Source: G11 sp947167445 (GTDB lineage: Bacteria; Bacillota; Clostridia; Lachnospirales; Lachnospiraceae). From it: a stretch of 64,000 nucleotides of DNA. The position numbers and the translations under genes are program-made. The stretch spans positions 16,929 to 80,928 of the forward strand of contig CAMVID010000015.1 of the NCBI GenBank assembly GCA_947167445.1, read 5' to 3'. Below are positions 41,803 through 50,707 of this stretch, piece by piece; the first letter of the stretch is position 1; the number at the start of each line of letters is the position of its first letter. The notes beneath the pieces were generated by a model. The model was not told where the DNA came from and made no database searches. It saw only the letters and a program-made list of their open reading frames with translations.

Positions 41803-42678
41803 TTACCGTATCTTCTTCACCGGTACAAGCTCGATATAACCGCGCTTTCCCCTAGGCTCAAGCTGAATTCTGGGATTCATATCATCCCACTCATATCCGA
41901 TAAATGAAGGATCATACTTCTTCTCAGCGTTCCAGATCTCGCCAATAGCCTCTTCGTAATTATCATCCTCAAAGGGCTCTCCTCTAAACAGAAGATATGT
42001 GGATGCGGGCAATTCAATAACTTCAAATCCTTCGGGAATCGCTCCGGAATAATCAAGTTCAACTTCTACACCCTGTACATATTCGTTGGCTGCAGGCTTT
42101 CTTAAATGCTTGGGAAGCCATAAGCACACCGGCTCACCGCTGATGGACTTGATGCTTGTCAAAAGTCCCCAGACATCGCAGCCCACTTCCTCACAATATG
42201 ACCAGTATTCTGTAGCCTTTATTCCTCGCTTAATGATTACTTTTCTTGCAGGCTTCTCAATCACCTGGATAAAAACACTTCTTGTCTCGCTCATAGTTCT
42301 CTCTTTCCTTTCTTTTGTTTGGATAGGATAAGGAGTAAAAAGCCATATGGGCACCGGGCTTCCGGCATACTCTTTGGGATTACAGCCGAATTCTCTTCTG
42401 AATGCGCGCTGGTATCCATCTACACTTCCAAAGCCCATATTCATGGCAACATCAAGAACCTGACAGTTCTCATCACGCAGTCTCAGTGCAGACCTGGACA
42501 GTTTAAGGCGCCTGATATAAACCGCCGGCGTCATGCCTACATATTTGATGAAAAGTCTTCGGGCGTGGGAGCTTGAGAAAGATGCCTCGCTTGCCACATC
42601 CTCGATACTGATCTCCTCATCAATATGCTTTCTGATATAATCCTGCATTACTCGTACTGCTCGTACCTGATCTTCCAT
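41803..42678 (-). CDS. AraC-family regulator with GyrI-like effector domain
   Basis: 291 residues. The N-terminal ~110 hold two AraC HTH motifs (SIEDVASEASFSSSHARRLF, VLDVAMNMGFGSVDGYQRAF). The C-terminal part from about 130 (SETRSVFIQVIEKPARKVII ... GYEWDDMNPRIQLEPRGKRG) is a GyrI/Rob-type effector-binding fold. Such proteins activate efflux or detoxification genes on binding hydrophobic molecules. No obvious target gene is adjacent except perhaps the YcaQ-like gene upstream. Confidence 0.9.
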   Translation of the reverse strand: MEDQVRAVRVMQDYIRKHIDEEISIEDVASEASFSSSHARRLFIKYVGMTPAVYIRRLKLSRSALRLRDENCQVLDVAMNMGFGSVDGYQRAFRREFGCNPKEYAGSPVPIWLFTPYPIQTKERKERTMSETRSVFIQVIEKPARKVIIKRGIKATEYWSYCEEVGCDVWGLLTSIKSISGEPVCLWLPKHLRKPAANEYVQGVEVELDYSGAIPEGFEVIELPASTYLLFRGEPFEDDNYEEAIGEIWNAEKKYDPSFIGYEWDDMNPRIQLEPRGKRGYIELVPVKKIR

Positions 42679-42720
42679 GTCTTAACTCCTTGCGAGCTAA
42701 TATTACTAGAAACATAAGTG

Positions 42721-43935
42721 TTATTTCTCGACATTTTTTGCCATGTATTTAAAGCTCTGGCAGTCATTAAAACCTGCGAATTTCTTTAATGCTCTATCTA
42801 ATGCATCTCTCATCTTCCCTGTTACGCGGACATTATCTTCCCACCATAAACCTTTCACAACGAGAACTTCTTCTTTTCTGTCGGGTACTGCTTCAATTCT
42901 TCCGACGAATTTGTCTCCGAAAAGAATCGGCAGGGTATAATATCCGTATTTGCGCTTCACTGCCGGTGTATATATTTCCCAGGAATACTGAAAATCCCAC
43001 AGGGTCTGAACCAGAGCCTTGTCCCACATTAACGGGTCAAGCGGGGCAATAAATGACATTCTTGGTTTAAGGTCTGCTGTTCCCTCAAGTATTTTCTGCA
43101 TCAGTTCTTCGTCCGAGGCCAAATAATAAAAGGGTACCTTAACTCCTTCCACCATGACGGCGTATAATTTCCCTTCTTCTGAAAGCTTGGAAAGAATTCT
43201 CTTTCTGGTCTCAGCCTTTAAATCTATTCCAAGGAAAGCCATACTTGATTTATCCCAAAGAAGTCCCACTGCTCCTATTCGGCGAAGGACTCTCCATGCT
43301 ATGAATTCGTCTTCATCCTTACAGGGATTGGCTGAATCAAGAATGGATGAATCAATGTGTTTCCTTGCAAGATCATAGTACTTCCTGCTTCCCTTCTTAT
43401 GGTGAATAATCAGTTCTCCATCTGTATAAAGCTGTTCCAGTACCGATCTTGCGGCTTGGGACTTCTTGTCCCAGTTGCCGCTCCAATGCATGGAAGAATG
43501 CCAGTAGATCTCCCCTTCAATCGGAAGAGAATCACTGCATACCGGCCCATTCTTCCTTATAAAATCGATTGCCCTCTCCTTCAGTTCCTCCAGACCATCA
43601 AAAGTTCTGCCAAGCTCCATACTTCTCTCCCTGTAGGAAGAAAAAAAGGGCCAGTCCTCTGTGGGCCAAATTGAGAGTTCCTTATCAGCATAGTCAATTA
43701 ACTTCCTGTCCTTATATAAAAGGTCAAAAAGCATCCTTTTCTTAAAGCCCTTTACCCTGGCCTGCAGGGTAAGCTCCGCATTCTTTCCGCACACGTCCAC
43801 AGGGTCATACTGAATACATCCCGCCTGACGCACGTAATCATATGCTCCCTGCTTTCCCACAAATTTATGAGGTCCTATCAGCCCCTGCTTGGCAAGTATA
43901 AACTGCCCGGCCTGTTTCTTTGTAATTGTCTTCAT
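42721..43935 (-). CDS. YcaQ/AlkX-like winged-helix DNA glycosylase
   Basis: 404 residues from the ATG at 43935, with GAGGGATGT before it. HTH_42 family. The motif CIQYDPVDVC contains QYD, matching the Q-aromatic/hydrophobic-D catalytic motif described for the YcaQ (AlkX) interstrand crosslink glycosylases, in contrast with the QxQ of AlkZ. Other hallmarks: IDYADKELSIWPTEDWPFFS, HWSGNWDKKSQAARSVLEQL, ARKHIDSSILDSANPCKDED. Its promoter carries an SOS box, in line with a DNA-repair role. Confidence 0.85.
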   Translation of the reverse strand: MKTITKKQAGQFILAKQGLIGPHKFVGKQGAYDYVRQAGCIQYDPVDVCGKNAELTLQARVKGFKKRMLFDLLYKDRKLIDYADKELSIWPTEDWPFFSSYRERSMELGRTFDGLEELKERAIDFIRKNGPVCSDSLPIEGEIYWHSSMHWSGNWDKKSQAARSVLEQLYTDGELIIHHKKGSRKYYDLARKHIDSSILDSANPCKDEDEFIAWRVLRRIGAVGLLWDKSSMAFLGIDLKAETRKRILSKLSEEGKLYAVMVEGVKVPFYYLASDEELMQKILEGTADLKPRMSFIAPLDPLMWDKALVQTLWDFQYSWEIYTPAVKRKYGYYTLPILFGDKFVGRIEAVPDRKEEVLVVKGLWWEDNVRVTGKMRDALDRALKKFAGFNDCQSFKYMAKNVEK

Positions 43936-43958
43936 ACATCCCTCGCACATTACATATC

Positions 43959-44003
43959 AGAACATCCGTTCTAATTATATATGCTTCTCCTTTTATACGT
44001 CAA
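43959..44003 (-). promoter_or_regulatory. Promoter of the YcaQ-like gene with a LexA (SOS) box
   Basis: Minus-strand TTGACG (43998-44003), 18 bp, TATAAT (43974-43979). At 43959-43972 lies AGAAC-GGAT-GTTCT, a perfect match to the GAAC-N4-GTTC core of Gram-positive LexA boxes, over the start of transcription. Confidence 0.75.
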
Positions 44004-44012
44004 CGCTTTTTT

Positions 44013-44125
44013 GCGCGAGACGGGGCGCTGGACGTCCAGTGGACGTCCGCTTAGCGCTGACTGAGGGGCACTTTAGGTGCCCCGAGACGAACGGATGCGA
44101 AGCATCTGTTCGAGCCCGTCTGCGC
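44013..44125. repeat. Multi-hairpin palindromic element carrying tRNA-Gly 3'-end sequence
   Basis: Outer stem GCGCGAGACGGG / CCCGTCTGCGC encloses three hairpins (GCGCT..AGCGC with paired GGACGTCC copies; GGGGCAC..GTGCCCC; CGAACGGATGC..GCATCTGTTCG). The left end is identical over 12 bp to the 3' end of the adjacent tRNA gene on the same strand (44172-44183), and the right end read on the minus strand (GCGCAGACGGGCTCGAAC) matches it too with two gaps. Confidence 0.75.
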
Positions 44126-44126
44126 A

Positions 44127-44166
44127 CAAAAAAATTAGGTCATCCTCTTGGATGACCTAATCTTTT
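44127..44166. terminator. Bidirectional terminator beside tRNA-Gly
   Basis: ATTAGGTCATCC-TCTT-GGATGACCTAAT, perfect 12-bp stem between an A-run and a T-run. Ends the tRNA transcript. Confidence 0.9.
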
Positions 44167-44170
44167 TGCG

Positions 44171-44243
44171 AGCGCGAGACGGGACTCGAACCCGCGGCCT
44201 CGACCTTGGCAAGGTCGCGCTCCACCAACTGAGCCACTCGCGC
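44171..44243 (-). tRNA. tRNA-Gly (anticodon GCC)
   Basis: Minus-strand cloverleaf: acceptor GCGCGAG / CTCGCGC, D-arm with GGCTCAGTTGGTGGAGC, anticodon stem GACCT / AGGTC with loop centred on GCC, and T-arm GCGGGTTCGAGTCCCGT. The CCA end is not encoded. Followed by a strong terminator. Confidence 0.95.
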
Positions 44244-44247
44244 ATAT

Positions 44248-44301
44248 GTAGTCGTCAACTGACGACTACGTTAGTTTACTATATCGCTATTACTCTGTCA
44301 A
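44248..44301 (-). promoter_or_regulatory. Promoter and 5' leader hairpin of tRNA-Gly
   Basis: Minus-strand TTGACA (44296-44301), 17 bp, TAAACT (44273-44278). Between it and the mature tRNA lies a 10-bp perfect inverted repeat (GTAGTCGTCA / TGACGACTAC, 44248-44269), ending four bases before the tRNA 5' end. Confidence 0.75.
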
Positions 44302-44317
44302 GCCTTTAAGCAAAGAT

Positions 44318-45697
44318 TTAATCCACCCCCAGCGGAATCTCTTTAATAGTATGGTTATAAATCTTCACAAAGAAGAAGGTACTTGCTGCTGCGGAAGCAA
44401 GCTCCGCAATAGGGAATGCCCACCAAACATTGTGAACCACGCCCGTCAAGGAAAGCAGGTAAGCCGCAGGGATAAGCACTGCCAGCTGTCTGGCGATTGA
44501 TACCCAAAGGGAGTAAACTCCGTAACCCAAAGACTGGAATATCGTACCTACGATAATACAGTAGGCTGCAATGGGAAAGTGAATCGCAATGGTTCTTAAT
44601 GCTCTGCTGCCCATATCAAGCATCGCAGGAGAAGCATCAAATATCATAAGAAGCTTATCAGGGAAGAGCTCAAATGCAATTACTCCAATCAGGAATAAAA
44701 TTTCAGCGTAGAAGATACTGAGCTTAATGGCTTTTAACATCCTCTTACGATTCTTTGCCCCATAGTTAAATGCAACGATGGGAATCAAACCATTGTTAAG
44801 TCCGAATACAGGCATGAAGAAGAAGCTCTGGAGCTTGAAGTATGCACCAAATACTGCTGCTGCGGTGCTGGAGAATCCAAGAAGAATCTGGTTCATGCAG
44901 TAGTTCATAATTGAGCCGATGGACTGCATAATAATGGAAGGCAGGCCAACGGAATAAATCTTTTTAATCATTCGTCCTTCCGGCTTAAATCCCCTGAAGG
45001 AAAGAACAACTTCCTTATTCTTTGTAAGGTTAAAATAAATCGCCAAAGATGCGCCCACAATCTGTCCAAAGATTGTAGCGAGGGCCGCACCGGCAACCTC
45101 AAGCCTGGGGGCTCCGAACAAACCAAAGATCAGAATGGGGTCCATAATACAGTTGATGATTGCACCGGTCATCTGGGAAATCATGGAGTACATGGTTTTG
45201 CCGGTGGACTGAAGGAGCCTCTCAAAAGTCATCTGAGTGAGCACGCCCACGGAACAAATGCAGACGATTGAAAGATACTGTATTCCATAATTAAGGATCT
45301 GCGCATCTCCAACCTTTTGAGTTGAGAAAAACGGCTTAACCCCAAATAAACCAATCATCAGGAATACGATGTATGACATCGCAATGAGGAAAACGCCGTT
45401 TGTTGCGGACTTCTTAACCTCGTCGTGATCCTTTTCGCCAAGGGCCTTGGAAAGCACAGCGTTAATACCTACGCCGGTACCGCCGCCCACTGCGATAATC
45501 AGCATCTGAACGGGGAAAGACAGGGTAACAGCTGTCAAAGCGCCCTCACTGACTCTTGAAACGAAGATGCTGTCCACGATGTTGTACATGGCCTGCACCA
45601 GCATGGATGCCATCATGGGCAGGGACATGTTTAAAAGCAACTTGTTTACGGGCATTGTGCCCATTTTATTTTCTTTTATTACTTCTTTATTATCCAT
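44318..45697 (-). CDS. MATE-family efflux transporter
   Basis: 459 residues with 12 hydrophobic helices. MATE hallmarks include LLNMSLPMMASMLVQAMYNI, SIFVSRVSEGALTAVTLSFP, GTGVGINAVLSKALGEKDHD and the second-half PVFGLNNGLIPIVAFNYGAK. Such proteins export cationic drugs or metabolites with Na+ or H+. Single gene; substrate unknown. Confidence 0.93.
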   Translation of the reverse strand: MDNKEVIKENKMGTMPVNKLLLNMSLPMMASMLVQAMYNIVDSIFVSRVSEGALTAVTLSFPVQMLIIAVGGGTGVGINAVLSKALGEKDHDEVKKSATNGVFLIAMSYIVFLMIGLFGVKPFFSTQKVGDAQILNYGIQYLSIVCICSVGVLTQMTFERLLQSTGKTMYSMISQMTGAIINCIMDPILIFGLFGAPRLEVAGAALATIFGQIVGASLAIYFNLTKNKEVVLSFRGFKPEGRMIKKIYSVGLPSIIMQSIGSIMNYCMNQILLGFSSTAAAVFGAYFKLQSFFFMPVFGLNNGLIPIVAFNYGAKNRKRMLKAIKLSIFYAEILFLIGVIAFELFPDKLLMIFDASPAMLDMGSRALRTIAIHFPIAAYCIIVGTIFQSLGYGVYSLWVSIARQLAVLIPAAYLLSLTGVVHNVWWAFPIAELASAAASTFFFVKIYNHTIKEIPLGVD

Positions 45698-45723
45698 GTA
45701 AAAACCTCAACTTGCACATTCAT

Positions 45724-45755
45724 AAAAATCGGCCGGAGTTATGCGCCCCGACCGA
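45724..45755 (-). terminator. Intrinsic terminator after the GH3 gene
   Basis: Minus strand: TCGGTCGG, 11-base loop, CCGGCCGA, TTTTT. Confidence 0.8.
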
Positions 45756-45780
45756 CACGTTATCTAAAATAACACAGACC

Positions 45781-47130
45781 TTAGTATTTGGCAAGTTCCT
45801 CAGCAATCTGCTCTTTGTACTTAACCTTGTAGATTCTCTTAAGAGCATCGTCGATTCTCTTCTCGTCGAGAGTCTGGTCTTCTCTGACAGCCTTAATGAT
45901 TCCATCATAAGCTTCCTTGAAGTTCTCAGGCATGAGAATCATGTCACAGCCTGCCTTCAAAGCCTTGATTGCTGCCTCGTCAGATGAGTAGTACTCGGAA
46001 ATTGCTGCCATGTTCATGGCGTCGGTAATAACGACACCCTTGTAACCAAGTTCAGCACGAAGCATGTCGGTTACAATTGAAGGAATCAAACAACAAGGTG
46101 TGTTGTCGCCGGTGATTGAAGGAAGGGAAATGTGGCTTACCATGATAAAATCAGCTCCGGCCTCAATTCCTGCCTTAAAGGTAATAAACTCGTTGTCCTT
46201 GAAATCCTGAGATGTACGCTCGTTGGTAACCATCTCTTTATGTGTATCGCCGCTTGTGGCTCCAAGTCCGGGGAAGTGCTTAAGGCATGCGCTTACGCCG
46301 TTCTCCTGAAGGCCTGTTACCGCATTTGAAACAAAGGGTGCTGCGGCATTAAAGTCTGTTCCGTATGCTCTGTTTCCGATAAAGCTGTCCTCGATACTTG
46401 CAACGTCCGCAACCGGGGCAAAATCAAGGTTGAATCCAAGTTCCTTAAGATATGAAGCAATAACTGAGTTGGCCACATATGCCTTATTGGGGTCTCCGGT
46501 TGCTGCTATGTCAGCTGCAGGGCCCGTCTTCTCAACTTCGATACTGCTGTTGGCAATTCGTGCCACATCTCCGCCCTCTTCGTCAACTGCGAAGAACATG
46601 GGATACTTACAGTAGGAAGCGGTCTTTGAAATCATATCCGTAAGCTGATCCTTGCTCTGTATATTCTTGGAAAAATAGATGATTCCTCCAACCGGGTACT
46701 CCTCTATGGCTTTCTTGGTTCCGTCACCTGCCTGAGTAGCGGTATCAACGCCGGTAATAGCCTCAGGAGTTACGATAAATAAACCTGCCACCTTCTCTTC
46801 AAGAGTCATGCCCTCGATGATGGGGGTTACAATCTGATCTCCGATTTCATCTGCTGTGGGTGCTGTGACTTCAGGCTCCACAGGTTCAGGCTCCGTAAGG
46901 ATTACTTCCTCTTCCTGTTCGGAAAGCTCCTGCTGAATCTCGTTAGCTACTTCCTCAGCAGCCTTCTCCTCCTGCGCAGGGTTATATAAAAACTTGGCAG
47001 CAACAATACCGCCCACAGTCAATAATGCCAAAACAAGAAGCACGGTTACATAGGAGAGGATTTCGTTTTTCTTTCTGCGTTTACGTCTGGCCTCTCTCTT
47101 TTCCTGCTCTACGTTAGTTTTTTCTTCCAT
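45781..47130 (-). CDS. Glycoside hydrolase family 3 (beta-N-acetylhexosaminidase, NagZ-like), membrane-anchored
   Basis: 449 residues. Cytoplasmic basic N-terminus, one membrane helix (SYVTVLLVLALLTVGGIVAA), an acidic linker (about 55-95) and a GH3 domain. FFAVDEEGGDVARI, CLKHFPGLGATSGDTHKEM (the His-Asp acid/base pair of NagZ-type enzymes) and the nucleophile Asp in YKGVVITDAMNMAAI are all present. It should remove N-acetylglucosamine from muropeptides or chitin-like glycans at the outer membrane face. Single gene with its own terminator. Confidence 0.92.
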   Translation of the reverse strand: MEEKTNVEQEKREARRKRRKKNEILSYVTVLLVLALLTVGGIVAAKFLYNPAQEEKAAEEVANEIQQELSEQEEEVILTEPEPVEPEVTAPTADEIGDQIVTPIIEGMTLEEKVAGLFIVTPEAITGVDTATQAGDGTKKAIEEYPVGGIIYFSKNIQSKDQLTDMISKTASYCKYPMFFAVDEEGGDVARIANSSIEVEKTGPAADIAATGDPNKAYVANSVIASYLKELGFNLDFAPVADVASIEDSFIGNRAYGTDFNAAAPFVSNAVTGLQENGVSACLKHFPGLGATSGDTHKEMVTNERTSQDFKDNEFITFKAGIEAGADFIMVSHISLPSITGDNTPCCLIPSIVTDMLRAELGYKGVVITDAMNMAAISEYYSSDEAAIKALKAGCDMILMPENFKEAYDGIIKAVREDQTLDEKRIDDALKRIYKVKYKEQIAEELAKY

Positions 47131-47226
47131 AACATTCCTCTTTGATATAAAAACTTTACCCTACTATTTTAAACCATTTCCAAGTTATTTTCCATAGCGT
47201 TCTCAATAGAGTTTCGCTTGCACAAC

Positions 47227-47534
47227 TAGAAGAGGGCACCGAACCTATCGCTCAATGCCCTCTTCTAAAAATCAGTTTCCAATGGACTTCCCTCCATCTT
47301 GGGTTGTAATCTTTCCATCCTTTGTGCCCTCTGGCACTGTAGCGTTAATCTCCTCTCGAATATTTAGGCTTCTTCTAATCGCTACCCGACTTGGTGTACT
47401 CGATTACCATTCATTGGTAGTTCCCTATAAAGTTGTACTGCGTTACTTTGTGGTATTACACTAAGTAGTTAGGTGGTCCGTACCTCCTTCTGCAACAATC
47501 TATATAAAGAACCATCCGTCTGGATGAATTCCAT
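47227..47534 (-). ncRNA. Candidate structured non-coding RNA (~308 nt)
   Basis: A near-consensus promoter (47541-47569) faces a region with no credible gene but many exact hairpins on the minus strand: CATCC-AGAC-GGATG, TACCA-ATGA-ATGGTA (one base shared), TAATCG...CGATTA, GTGCC-AGAG-GGCAC, CCAAGATGGA...TCCATTGG, and a terminal 11-bp stem AGAAGAGGGCA / TGCCCTCTTCT at 47228-47266. An AAGGAGGT at about 47490 is not followed by a start codon, and it can pair with the ACCACCT just after it. A short C-terminal-like frame near 47280-47370 has no start. The raiA RNA family of Clostridia is one candidate worth testing; I cannot confirm it. Confidence 0.6.
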
Positions 47535-47540
47535 ACTCTA

Positions 47541-47569
47541 AGTATAGAGTATGACTTCTGATTTGTCAA
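47541..47569 (-). promoter_or_regulatory. Strong promoter of the candidate ncRNA
   Basis: Minus-strand TTGACA (47564-47569), 17 bp, TATACT (47541-47546). The region 47570-47680 between it and the aspartokinase stop is very AT-rich and holds no feature I recognise. Confidence 0.75.
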
Positions 47570-47680
47570 TACATTTTCACAAATATTTTCTTAAAATATG
47601 TTTTCTTAATTGTATTTGTTGTTCTTGACAGATTATAAAGTTTATTTTTTCAAAATTGTTTATACATTTTGTATTTTCTC

Positions 47681-49000
47681 TTATAACTGAGAAACCACAA
47701 AAATATCATAAATTGCTTTTATTGCCGCTTCAAAATCAGAATTAGCTACACCGATGATGATGTTAAGCTCACTGGAACCCTGGTCAATCATCTTAACGTT
47801 GATGTTAGCGTGAGCAAGGGCTGAGAAGATACGTCCCGCAGTACCTCTCTGGGACTTCATGCCACGTCCCACAACTGCAAGGAGGGCCAGATCTGTCTCG
47901 ATTTCAACGGTGTCGGGATTGCAGAGTCTGTGGATTCCTGCCACAACCTTCTGCTCCTTGTCCATGAACTCATCCTGATGTACGAATACTGTGAAGGTAT
48001 CAATACCTGAAGGTGAATGTTCGAAGGAAATTCCGTTCTCCTCGAAAGCCTGAAGAAGCTTACGGCCGAAACCAATCTCGGAGTTCATCATATCCTTTTC
48101 AATATTTACTGCACAGAAGCCCTTCTTACCTGCCACACCTGTGATGATGTACTTGGATTTCTGTCCGGTGCTTCCAACAATCCATGTTCCGTTATCCTCG
48201 GGAGCATTGGTGTTTCTGATGTTAATGGGAATACCCATCTTGCGCACGGGGAAAATAGCATCCTCATGAAGAACGGTAGCGCCCATGTATGAAAGCTCTC
48301 GAAGCTCTCTGTATGTGATAATCTCGATTACTTCAGGGTTGGGAATGATTCTGGGATCCGCAATAAGGAATCCTGACACATCTGTCCAGTTCTCATAAAC
48401 GTCCACTCTTGCTGCCTTGGACACGATGGAACCTGTGATATCGGAACCGCCTCTTGAGAAGGTCTTGACGGAACCGTCAGGCATGCTTCCGTAGAAGCCG
48501 GGAATAACCGCTCTCTCATCATGTTTAAGGCGTTCGCTAAGAACCTCATCGGTCTTGTCTGCATCAAACTCACCCTTCTCATCAAAGAAGATAACATCTG
48601 CAGCATCGATGAAAGGATATCCAAGATAGTGGGACATAAGAATTCCGTTTAAGAACTCACCTCTGGATGCGGCATAGTCAGAGCCTGCTTTGTTGGTAAA
48701 ATTCTTCTCTATCTCAGCAAACTCCTTATCCAGGTTTACGTTAAGCTTAAGGCCGGTGATAATCTCGTCGTATCTTGCCTTGATCTCTGCAAGCTTATCT
48801 TTAAAATCCTCACCTTTCTCAGCCTTTGAATAACACTGATAAAGCATGTCAGTTACCTTGGTGTCCTTGGAATAACGCTTTCCGGGAGCTGAAGGAACCA
48901 CATATCTTCTGTCCTTATCAGCCATGATGATGTCTTTTACTTTTTTGAACTGCTCGGCACTTGCAAGGGAGCTGCCGCCGAATTTTACTACTTTACTCAA
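47681..49000 (-). CDS. Aspartate kinase
   Basis: 439 residues, the monofunctional class. MSKVVKFGGSSLASAEQFKK is the ATP/Asp-binding opening; GFYGSMPDGSVKTFSRGGSD and DPRIIPNPEVIEIITYRELR follow, and two C-terminal ACT domains (about 300-439) give feedback control (LLQAFEENGISFEHSPSGID, LLAVVGRGMKSQRGTAGRIF). Makes aspartyl phosphate for Thr, Met, Ile and Lys. Downstream of homoserine dehydrogenase (26 bp), in an ACT-hom-aspartokinase order. Confidence 0.93.
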   Translation of the reverse strand: MSKVVKFGGSSLASAEQFKKVKDIIMADKDRRYVVPSAPGKRYSKDTKVTDMLYQCYSKAEKGEDFKDKLAEIKARYDEIITGLKLNVNLDKEFAEIEKNFTNKAGSDYAASRGEFLNGILMSHYLGYPFIDAADVIFFDEKGEFDADKTDEVLSERLKHDERAVIPGFYGSMPDGSVKTFSRGGSDITGSIVSKAARVDVYENWTDVSGFLIADPRIIPNPEVIEIITYRELRELSYMGATVLHEDAIFPVRKMGIPINIRNTNAPEDNGTWIVGSTGQKSKYIITGVAGKKGFCAVNIEKDMMNSEIGFGRKLLQAFEENGISFEHSPSGIDTFTVFVHQDEFMDKEQKVVAGIHRLCNPDTVEIETDLALLAVVGRGMKSQRGTAGRIFSALAHANINVKMIDQGSSELNIIIGVANSDFEAAIKAIYDIFVVSQL

Positions 49001-49025
49001 TTCTCCAAACCTCTTTTGTCAATTA

Positions 49026-50240
49026 TTATTTATCCAAACGAATTCTTCCGATTACACCGCTTAAGTTTCCAAGCTTTGCCTCGAAATCCTTCTCTTTCAT
49101 CATAGGTGTCACAAAACCGATTTCTCCGTCAACACCTGCGTCAGTTACATATGTCACCTTGCCAAAAGCTGCCTCAACCTTGGCTTTGTCGCACTCAGCT
49201 TCCTTAACTCTTACAAGGAATGAACGATTTACTTCGCCGATTCCAAGAAGGTTAACCTTAGTGTCGTCCCAGAAGATAGGGAGGGTTTTGCCCCTGTTCT
49301 TTGCAGCCTCAATCACGTCTCCCACAACGGCACTTGCTGTAGCAAGCTTACCTGCGCCTCTTCCGTAGTACATAGAATCGTCAAGCATGTTGCTGTGAAT
49401 GAACACGCCGTTGAAAACATCGTTTACGTTGTAAAGAGCAGTCTCTTTTCCGATAAGGAAAGGAGCAACCATTGCGTAGTATGAACCGTTGTCCTCCTTG
49501 CTCATTGCAAGAAGCTTAATTGTGCAGTTAAGAGCCTTGGCATACATGAAATCCTCGGGAGTAATCTTTGTGATTCCCTCGGTATAAATGTCCTCAAAGT
49601 GAACATAGTGGCCTGTCATAAGTGATGAGAGAATTGCGATTTTACGACATGCATCATATCCTTCCACGTCGGCTTCGGGGTTCTTCTCAGCGTAGCCAAG
49701 GTCCTGTGCCTGCTTTAAAACCTCGTCAAACTTTGCGCCCTCTCTGTCCATCTTTGTGAGGATGTAGTTTGTGGTACCGTTAAGAATACCTGTAATACCG
49801 TCTATAATCTCTGCAGTCAAAGCTTCGTTAATTGTTCTGATAACGGGAATTCCGCCGCCAACGCTTGCCTCGAAAAGATAATTGCAATTATTCTCCTTTG
49901 CAAGCTTAAGAAGCTCGGGGCCGTGATTGGCAACCAGCTCTTTATTGGAGGTACAAACGCTTTTACCCTTTAAAAGGGCGTTCTTGGAGAAAGTAAAAGC
50001 GGGCTCGTTTCCTCCCATGGTTTCGCAGACTATCTCGACCTCCGGATCATCAAGAATTACATTGATGTCGTGGACCACCTTCTTCTCATTGGGGTCTCCG
50101 GGAAAATCGCGAAGATCGAGAATATACTTAACGTTAAGCTTCTCTCCAACTCTCTTCTCGATAACGGCGCTGTTGCGGTCGATAACCTCAACCACTCCGC
50201 TTCCCACGGTGCCGTAGCCTAAAACTGCAACTTGTTTCAT
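49026..50240 (-). CDS. hom: Homoserine dehydrogenase
   Basis: 404 residues from the ATG at 50240 (MKQVAVLGYGTVGSGVVEVI), which is better spaced to AAGGA than the ATG four codons earlier. NAD(P)-binding Rossmann fold, then the catalytic region (GGIPVIRTINEALTAEIIDG, GTTNYILTKM, AEKNPEADVEGYDACRKIAI) and a C-terminal ACT domain (about 330-404). Reduces aspartate semialdehyde to homoserine, the branch point to Thr and Met. Confidence 0.95.
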   Translation of the reverse strand: MKQVAVLGYGTVGSGVVEVIDRNSAVIEKRVGEKLNVKYILDLRDFPGDPNEKKVVHDINVILDDPEVEIVCETMGGNEPAFTFSKNALLKGKSVCTSNKELVANHGPELLKLAKENNCNYLFEASVGGGIPVIRTINEALTAEIIDGITGILNGTTNYILTKMDREGAKFDEVLKQAQDLGYAEKNPEADVEGYDACRKIAILSSLMTGHYVHFEDIYTEGITKITPEDFMYAKALNCTIKLLAMSKEDNGSYYAMVAPFLIGKETALYNVNDVFNGVFIHSNMLDDSMYYGRGAGKLATASAVVGDVIEAAKNRGKTLPIFWDDTKVNLLGIGEVNRSFLVRVKEAECDKAKVEAAFGKVTYVTDAGVDGEIGFVTPMMKEKDFEAKLGNLSGVIGRIRLDK

Positions 50241-50263
50241 AAATCTATCCATCCTTTATATTA

Positions 50264-50707
50264 TTATTCTTTTGCCAAAATCTTTACGTGATGAACGCCG
50301 GACTTGTTCTCCATTGATTCAATCATCTCGGAAACATCACCGGTGTCCTTAAGAACCTGTACGGAAATGCTCAAAGAAGCGATTCCGCCAATGGGAATAC
50401 TCTGGTGAATGGTAAGGATATTTGCCTTGTACTGAGCGATAAGCTTAAGTACGTCGGACAAAAGCCCGGGAATATCGTCCATCTGGAAAGTCAGTGTAAT
50501 GGTTCTGCCCTGGGTGTCATCGTGGAAGGGCATTATGTCGTCTTTATATTTGTAAAAAGAGCTCCTGCTCAGCCCTACCTCCTCCACAGCATCCTGCACG
50601 GTCAGGACTTTCTCTGTGTCCAAAAGTCTCTTGGCTTCCACAACCTTAAGGAGCACTTCAGGCACCGCTTTCTTCTTAATTATGTAATACTGCGTGGATT
50701 CGGTCAT
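50264..50707 (-). CDS. ACT-domain protein (PheB-like)
   Basis: 147 residues from the ATG at 50707 (AGGAGAGTAAT upstream). The N-terminal ~70 residues look like a small helical DNA-binding-like segment (TVQDAVEEVGLSRSSFYKYK) and the C-terminal part is an ACT domain (ITLTFQMDDIPGLLSDVLKL). Such proteins often head hom operons and may sense an amino acid. 24 bp upstream of hom. Confidence 0.88.
   Translation of the reverse strand: MTESTQYYIIKKKAVPEVLLKVVEAKRLLDTEKVLTVQDAVEEVGLSRSSFYKYKDDIMPFHDDTQGRTITLTFQMDDIPGLLSDVLKLIAQYKANILTIHQSIPIGGIASLSISVQVLKDTGDVSEMIESMENKSGVHHVKILAKE

Noticed and set aside
47460..47500. T-box leader (GGTGG motif)
   Set aside because: Only a loose match to the T-box sequence, no following aminoacyl-tRNA or amino acid gene on that strand, and no specifier-type stem.
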